Shown piece after piece: positions 60,148-64,000 of a DNA stretch of 64,000 bases. This DNA is from Niveibacterium umoris (GTDB taxonomy: Bacteria > Pseudomonadota > Gammaproteobacteria > Burkholderiales > Rhodocyclaceae): positions 992,001 through 1,056,000 of the forward strand of contig NZ_JACIET010000002.1 in NCBI RefSeq assembly GCF_014197015.1, given 5' to 3'. Every line of letters starts with the position of its first letter. Within the stretch, counting starts at the first letter, position 1. Below the pieces are notes generated by a model. That model had not been told where the DNA came from, did not search any database, and saw only the letters and a list, made by a program, of their open reading frames with translations. The translations under genes and the position numbers were made by a program.

Positions 60148-61734
60148 TCAGTCGGTCAGCTCGCCGGACTTGCTCAGTCTCAGGCTGGCAAAGGCGAGCA
60201 CTGCGACGATTGCAAACAGCAGCACGCTGATGGCCGCCGCGAGCCCGAAGTTGCTGCCGCCGGTGAACGCGATGCGATAAGCGGCGGACGAGAGCAGGTC
60301 GGTCGTGCCGATGGGTTCGCGCGTATCGAGGTAGCTCGGGCCACCATCGGTGAGGTACAGGATCAGCCCGGCGTTGTTGAAGGTGAAGGCAAAGGACGCG
60401 ATCAGCAGCGGCAGGGCCGGGCGCGCGATCAAGGGCAGCGTGATGTAGCGGAGGTTCGCGATCGGGCCGGCACCGGCCAGCGCCGAGGCTTCGTAGAGAT
60501 CCTGCGGAATCGCGCGGATCAGTCCGAGGCAGACCATCATCATGTACGGGAAGCACAACCAGATGCTGACGATGAGCACCATTGTGCGGGCGAGCGCAGG
60601 GGTGGCGTACCACTCCGGCCGGATGCCGAAGACGGTGTCGAGTACCGCGTTCACTTCGCCGGTATTGGTGAAGAACATCATCCGGACGATCAGGGTTGCG
60701 ATCAGGCCGGGCACCGCGTTGGGCAGGTAGTAGAGCAGCTTGTAGGTGTCGCGGAAGGCGAGCTCTTGCCAGCTCAGCAGCGACGCCAGCAGCAAGCCGA
60801 TTGCGAAGGAAATCCCGACGGTGAGCAGGCTGTAGGCAAAGGTCCAGGCGAAGACCTTCAGAAAGGGTTCGCTGAGGCCCGCGTCGGTGAGCAGCCGCAG
60901 GTACTGCGCGGCACCGACCCACACCGCAAAACCGGGCGCCACCCGTTCGCCGGTGTCGGTTTCGTAGTAACCGGTCTGCCTGTTCGCGTGCAGCCGTGAC
61001 TGATCCTGCTGATTGGTGAGCGAGCCGTCGGGGTTGCGGCGGTAGAGCAGGCGGCTCTCATCGAAGCTGCGGAGGCCGGACATCTGCGCCACGCTGCCGT
61101 TGGGCAACTGCAGCGTCAGCGTCTTGAGCGCGGCAACTTCGCGCACCAGGGTGGCAGTGTCGGCTGCGCCGGTGGTGTCTGCCTGCGGGACTGGCCTGAC
61201 GCAGACCGGCGCGGTTGAGTGACCCAGCGTGAAAGGTTCGCTGAGAAAGACCTCGCCGGTCTCACTTTCCAGTCGGGCACGATGCTTCTTGCCGTCGGGC
61301 AGCAGCGCGAACTCGTAGCGTTGCGCGCCTTCCGGAAGGTAGCGCTGGGTCAGCAGGAATTCCGTCGCACGGCCGAAGGTGAGCAGATTCTGCGAGGCAT
61401 AGTTGGAGGTGCTCAGCGATATGGTGTAGGCGATCGGCAGGACGACGAACAGCGTCGCGCCGAGCAGGCCCGGGAAAAGGAAGCGCCAGGCTGTCGCCTT
61501 CGCGTGCGCATAAACGAATACGCCCGCCGCCACGACCGCCAGCGCGATCAGGGCGAACAGCAGTTGGCCGGTGGCATACAGCCGCAGCGTGACCAGCAGC
61601 CCCAGCAGCACGCTGACCAGGCCCAGCGCGATCGGCGCGCTGCGGGTGAGCAGGCGCAGCCAGGGTGCGGCGTCGCGCGTCATGAGTCGGCTGGCAGGCG
61701 TCGGGGGCAGGGCGACATCGCACTGTGTGTTCAT
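60148..61734 (-). CDS. malF: Maltose/maltodextrin ABC transporter permease MalF
   Basis: A 528-residue inner-membrane permease with about eight transmembrane helices and the large periplasmic P2 loop between TM3 and TM4 (about 120-280), as in MalF. The EAA coupling motif is EASALAGAGPIANLRYITLPL. The C-terminal part has PNAVPGLIATLIVRMMFF and SFAFTFNNAGLILYLTDGGP, typical of MalF. It starts 4 bp after the malG stop (malG-malF order). No malE or malK in the window. Confidence 0.9.
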   Translation of the reverse strand: MNTQCDVALPPTPASRLMTRDAAPWLRLLTRSAPIALGLVSVLLGLLVTLRLYATGQLLFALIALAVVAAGVFVYAHAKATAWRFLFPGLLGATLFVVLPIAYTISLSTSNYASQNLLTFGRATEFLLTQRYLPEGAQRYEFALLPDGKKHRARLESETGEVFLSEPFTLGHSTAPVCVRPVPQADTTGAADTATLVREVAALKTLTLQLPNGSVAQMSGLRSFDESRLLYRRNPDGSLTNQQDQSRLHANRQTGYYETDTGERVAPGFAVWVGAAQYLRLLTDAGLSEPFLKVFAWTFAYSLLTVGISFAIGLLLASLLSWQELAFRDTYKLLYYLPNAVPGLIATLIVRMMFFTNTGEVNAVLDTVFGIRPEWYATPALARTMVLIVSIWLCFPYMMMVCLGLIRAIPQDLYEASALAGAGPIANLRYITLPLIARPALPLLIASFAFTFNNAGLILYLTDGGPSYLDTREPIGTTDLLSSAAYRIAFTGGSNFGLAAAISVLLFAIVAVLAFASLRLSKSGELTD

Positions 61735-61738
61735 CCGG

Positions 61739-62650
61739 CTAGCCCTTGATGGCGCCGGTGGTGGATTGCTCCATCCAGCGCTGCGCGAGGATAAAGACGA
61801 TCACGCCGGGCAGCGAGGCCAGCAGCGCCCCGGCAGCGAATTCGTGCAGCGCCACTGCGCTGTCGCCGGCGCCATCGGTGGCGAAAAAGAAGACGCGCAG
61901 ACCGAGTGGCAAGGTCGCGTTTTCCGATGCCGTCAGCAGCGCGCTACTCAGCACCGGTTCGTACATCATGCTGGTTGTCAGCAGCAGAGCCATCACCACG
62001 ATCATCGGGCGGGCCAGCGGCAAGGCGATCAGGCGAAAGGTCTGCCAGTCCGAGGCGCCGTCGATCCGCGCCGCCTCTTCGATTTCGAGCGGTAACTGCT
62101 GGAAGTAACCCTTGAACGCCCACACCATGCCCAGCGTGGCTTGCCCGGTCAGCGCCAGCACCAGGCCCCCATGCGTGTCGAGCCCGATCGCCGGAAAGCT
62201 GTCGCCAATGCGGTCGAAGATGCTCCAGTAGGCGATCCCGAGCAGGATGCCGGGGAAGAAGTGGCTCATGTACAGCAGGTTGTCGAGTGTCGCGCGGCCA
62301 CTGAAGCGCAGGCGGGCAAACGCGTAGCCGGTGGTGAGCGCGAGCGCGGTTGCGAGCAGGGTCGTCGTGGCGGCGACCTTGAGCGAATTCCACATCCACA
62401 ACCAGAACTCGACACGCCCGGCGACCCGGCGGCCGTATTCATCGATCTGGTCGCGCATGCCGATCATCAGCCGAAGGTGCTCGGTGGTGAAGCGTGGCCA
62501 GTGGCTTGCGCTGCCGGCCTCCGGATACGCGGTTACCGCCTGCCACAGCATGTTCGCGAACGGATACAGCACCACCACCAGTGAAAGGATGATGCCGATG
62601 TGCGCGACATGACGCCGCCAGCGGGTGTGCCGGCCAGTGACCATCGGCAT
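61739..62650 (-). CDS. malG: Maltose/maltodextrin ABC transporter permease MalG
   Basis: A 303-residue permease with six transmembrane helices. The EAA loop is EEAARIDGASDWQTFRLIALPL; SHFFPGILLGIAYWSIFDR and the C-terminal MEQSTTGAIKG match MalG, whose C-terminus enters the MalK dimer. It is the first gene of the malG-malF pair. ATGs at 62650 and 62644 are both in frame. A TAGAAT box lies about 27 bp upstream. Confidence 0.9.
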   Translation of the reverse strand: MPMVTGRHTRWRRHVAHIGIILSLVVVLYPFANMLWQAVTAYPEAGSASHWPRFTTEHLRLMIGMRDQIDEYGRRVAGRVEFWLWMWNSLKVAATTTLLATALALTTGYAFARLRFSGRATLDNLLYMSHFFPGILLGIAYWSIFDRIGDSFPAIGLDTHGGLVLALTGQATLGMVWAFKGYFQQLPLEIEEAARIDGASDWQTFRLIALPLARPMIVVMALLLTTSMMYEPVLSSALLTASENATLPLGLRVFFFATDGAGDSAVALHEFAAGALLASLPGVIVFILAQRWMEQSTTGAIKG

Positions 62651-62677
62651 GCGTGTCTCCCTTGTACTTATTGGCGG

Positions 62678-62683
62678 ATTCTA
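62678..62683 (-). promoter_or_regulatory. Putative -10 box of malG-malF
   Basis: TAGAAT on the minus strand, 27 bp upstream of the malG ATG, downstream of the PEP-CTERM gene terminator. No -35 seen. Confidence 0.4.
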
Positions 62684-62741
62684 GCGGCGCAGAGATCGGC
62701 GGGAGTTGTCGTGAATTGCGACGGCGGTGCGACGACTCAAT

Positions 62742-62766
62742 AAAAAAGGGGGCCGAAGCCCCCTTT
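62742..62766 (-). terminator. Rho-independent terminator of the PEP-CTERM gene
   Basis: Six-bp GGGGGC/GCCCCC stem with a TTCG loop on the minus strand, followed by TTTTTT. It separates the PEP-CTERM gene from malG. Confidence 0.85.
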
Positions 62767-62782
62767 CACGGCATGTCCGCCC

Positions 62783-63397
62783 TTAGCTGTTGCGACCTCG
62801 CGCCAGCGCGCCCACAAAGAGCAGACCTGCGGCAAACATGGCATACGTCTCGGGTTCTGGCACCGCAGCGGTCACTTTGACGGCATCCAGATAGGCGTAG
62901 CCATAACCGTCTGCGTTCGTGCCAAAGCTCAGGGTGTCGCTGCCAGTCCCTTTGAGGCCGGAAACAGAGAAGGTCTTCCAGCCAGAGAATCCGGAAGCGT
63001 TATCGAGCAGTTTGGCGCCATTCCAGTAGACATCTACGCCAGTAGCGCCCCAGATGCCAGCTCCGAGCGAGAAGGTCAGACTGTAGTTCGCGCCAGCGAC
63101 AGTCGAGAGCTTCTGATCGATCGTCGTACCGAACTCTTGACCCAGCCCGCACGCGCCGTAGCCGACACAGAACAACGATGCCCAGTGGGTGCCTTCCGGC
63201 GCGGCCAAGAACGTGGTGCCGTCGAAGTCAAATCCGTTGGCTCTGATGCTGAAACCGTCGGCAATCCCTTCCGCGCGCGCCGTCCATCCGGTGCTGCCGG
63301 CTTCGAAGCCGCCATTGGTGACGAGACTTGCCGGCGTGTCGGCCAACGCCGCGGATGCAAGGAACGTCAGTGCCAAAGAGAGTATTGCCTTTTTCAT
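62783..63397 (-). CDS. PEP-CTERM sorting domain protein
   Basis: A 204-residue secreted protein. Signal peptide (LSLALTFLASAALA), a beta-sandwich middle (NGGFEAGSTGWTARAEG, the DUF642/CBM-like start), and a C-terminal sorting tail: VPEPETYAMFAAGLLFVGALARGR, with PEP, a hydrophobic helix and a basic end. Such proteins are handled by exosortase and are linked to exopolysaccharide or biofilm matrix. The exosortase is not in the window. TAGAAT at 63447 is a possible promoter. Confidence 0.92.
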   Translation of the reverse strand: MKKAILSLALTFLASAALADTPASLVTNGGFEAGSTGWTARAEGIADGFSIRANGFDFDGTTFLAAPEGTHWASLFCVGYGACGLGQEFGTTIDQKLSTVAGANYSLTFSLGAGIWGATGVDVYWNGAKLLDNASGFSGWKTFSVSGLKGTGSDTLSFGTNADGYGYAYLDAVKVTAAVPEPETYAMFAAGLLFVGALARGRNS

Positions 63398-63446
63398 GGA
63401 TCTCGCCCGGAATATTCCAAAGGGTTATGACAAAGAAATCGGTGCG

Positions 63447-63452
63447 ATTCTA
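63447..63452 (-). promoter_or_regulatory. Putative -10 box of the PEP-CTERM gene
   Basis: TAGAAT on the minus strand, 49 bp upstream of the start codon. The rest of 63398-63638 holds no recognisable gene. Confidence 0.35.
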
Positions 63453-63638
63453 AGCCGCTTGGCAAGGCGAACGCTGTCAGGAATTGCGATATGCGAGGGG
63501 AATGAAAGCGCGGCGTGATGGATGCCACGCCCACGAGGTGTGGTTGCTGTGCGAATTCGAGGGCCCTATCGCAGGCCGCGATGGACAACGCCAAATTGCA
63601 TGTGGGTGCCCGTGTCTTGACAGCGCGGGCTCAGGGGG

Positions 63639-64000
63639 TCACGGCACCAGGCCATAGACCGCGAGATCGCGGCGGGTGCCGTCGGGTTCGACGCAGTAGT
63701 CGCGCATCACGCCTTCGAAGCGGAAGCCAACGCGCTCGGCCAGTGCGCGGGCGCGGTGGTTGCGGGCGTCGGTGAAGAGTTCCAGTCGTCGTGCCGAAAT
63801 CGGTGGTGCGATGGCCAGCGCGGTCAGCGCGCGCAGGGCCTCGCTCAGATAGCCCCGGCCGTGCGTGCCACTGCGACCCCAGAAACCGACTTCGCAGCGC
63901 CGCGTCGGCCAGTCGATCTTGTGCAGGCTGCAGACGCCCACCATTTGCCCGGTGAGACGCTCGAAGATGAGGAAGATCAGACTGGTACGCAGCAGGAACT
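63639..64000 (-). CDS. GNAT (RimJ/RimL-like) acetyltransferase, N-terminus beyond window
   Basis: The visible 120 codons read on from the right edge without a stop (FLIFERLTGQMVG...), so the start lies beyond base 64000. Blocks seen: CEVGFWGRSGTHGRGYLSEAL (acetyl-CoA loop GRGYLSEA) and LFTDARNHRARALAERVGFRFEGVMRDY, which is the RimJ/RimL pattern for Ser/Ala N-terminal acetylation of ribosomal proteins or for other amine substrates. An internal Met at 63944 is not the true start. Confidence 0.85.
   Translation of the reverse strand, partial: FLLRTSLIFLIFERLTGQMVGVCSLHKIDWPTRRCEVGFWGRSGTHGRGYLSEALRALTALAIAPPISARRLELFTDARNHRARALAERVGFRFEGVMRDYCVEPDGTRRDLAVYGLVP

Noticed and set aside
60139-60175. 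tRNA-like string GGTTAGCTCAGTCGGTCAGC
   Set aside because: It is the end of malF on the other strand (codons ...GELTD and stop); no acceptor or anticodon stem can be formed around it.

Overview
The window is a G+C-rich chromosomal segment from a betaproteobacterium. Gene content and order (hemW-rdgB-rph-PP2C-kinase next to yicC-gmk-spoT, a DUF3460 protein, hslVU, dapF-DUF484-xerC and a PEP-CTERM protein) fit Rhodocyclales best; the exact genus cannot be read from the sequence. It is densely coding. No rRNA, tRNA, CRISPR array, insertion sequence or prophage was found, so this is mostly vertically inherited backbone with scattered accessory genes. Genes at both edges are cut: the rep helicase on the left and a GNAT acetyltransferase on the right.

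Layout. 1-5.5 kb (minus): rep, an esterase-like lipoprotein, and a DUF6502-DUF5666 pair. 5.5-10.9 kb (plus): a twin-STAS protein, the HslVU protease and a DUF885 protein. 11-16 kb (minus): a DUF4124 protein, hemW, rdgB, rph, a PP2C phosphatase and a Ser/Thr kinase, with 4-bp overlaps at the kinase/phosphatase/rph end. 16-20.2 kb (plus): yicC-gmk-spoT-DUF3460, with no rpoZ in its usual slot. 20-28.2 kb: an exonuclease/GIY-YIG fusion, a membrane protein, an XRE regulator with a palindrome at its promoter, a CoA-binding protein, dapF, DUF484, GNAT, xerC and an AlkB-type hydroxylase. 28-33.6 kb: small transport, envelope and metabolic genes, including OmpW, PhzF, RidA, a PCu(A)C copper chaperone and an S4 protein.

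33.6-43.4 kb holds two signalling modules (an OmpR/EnvZ-type pair and a LytTR/LytS-type pair) around a Tat-exported sulfatase and a PQQ sugar dehydrogenase. 43.5-51.9 kb has a cytochrome lipoprotein, a GH31 glycosidase, LysR, TerB-like, dgkA, rlmF, an aldolase-like PLP enzyme, PhoU-like and GST genes. 51.9-55.5 kb is an accessory patch of small lipoproteins, an outer-membrane protein whose 3' end is duplicated downstream, a DUF1566 protein, a DEDD exonuclease and a membrane protein.

55.6-60.0 kb is the most system-like locus: five co-directional overlapping genes coding for a periplasmic helical protein, a LolD/MacB-type ATPase, an FtsX-like permease, a LolA-like carrier and an outer-membrane beta-barrel. 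Together they look like a complete inner-to-outer-membrane lipid or lipoprotein trafficking route. 60.1-62.7 kb has maltose-type permeases in malG-malF order without malE or malK nearby. A PEP-CTERM protein and a partial acetyltransferase close the window.

Regulation. A recurrent -10-like box (TAGAAT and close variants) lies about 22-50 bp upstream of many start codons, usually with no clear -35. Four convincing hairpin-plus-T-tract terminators were found.
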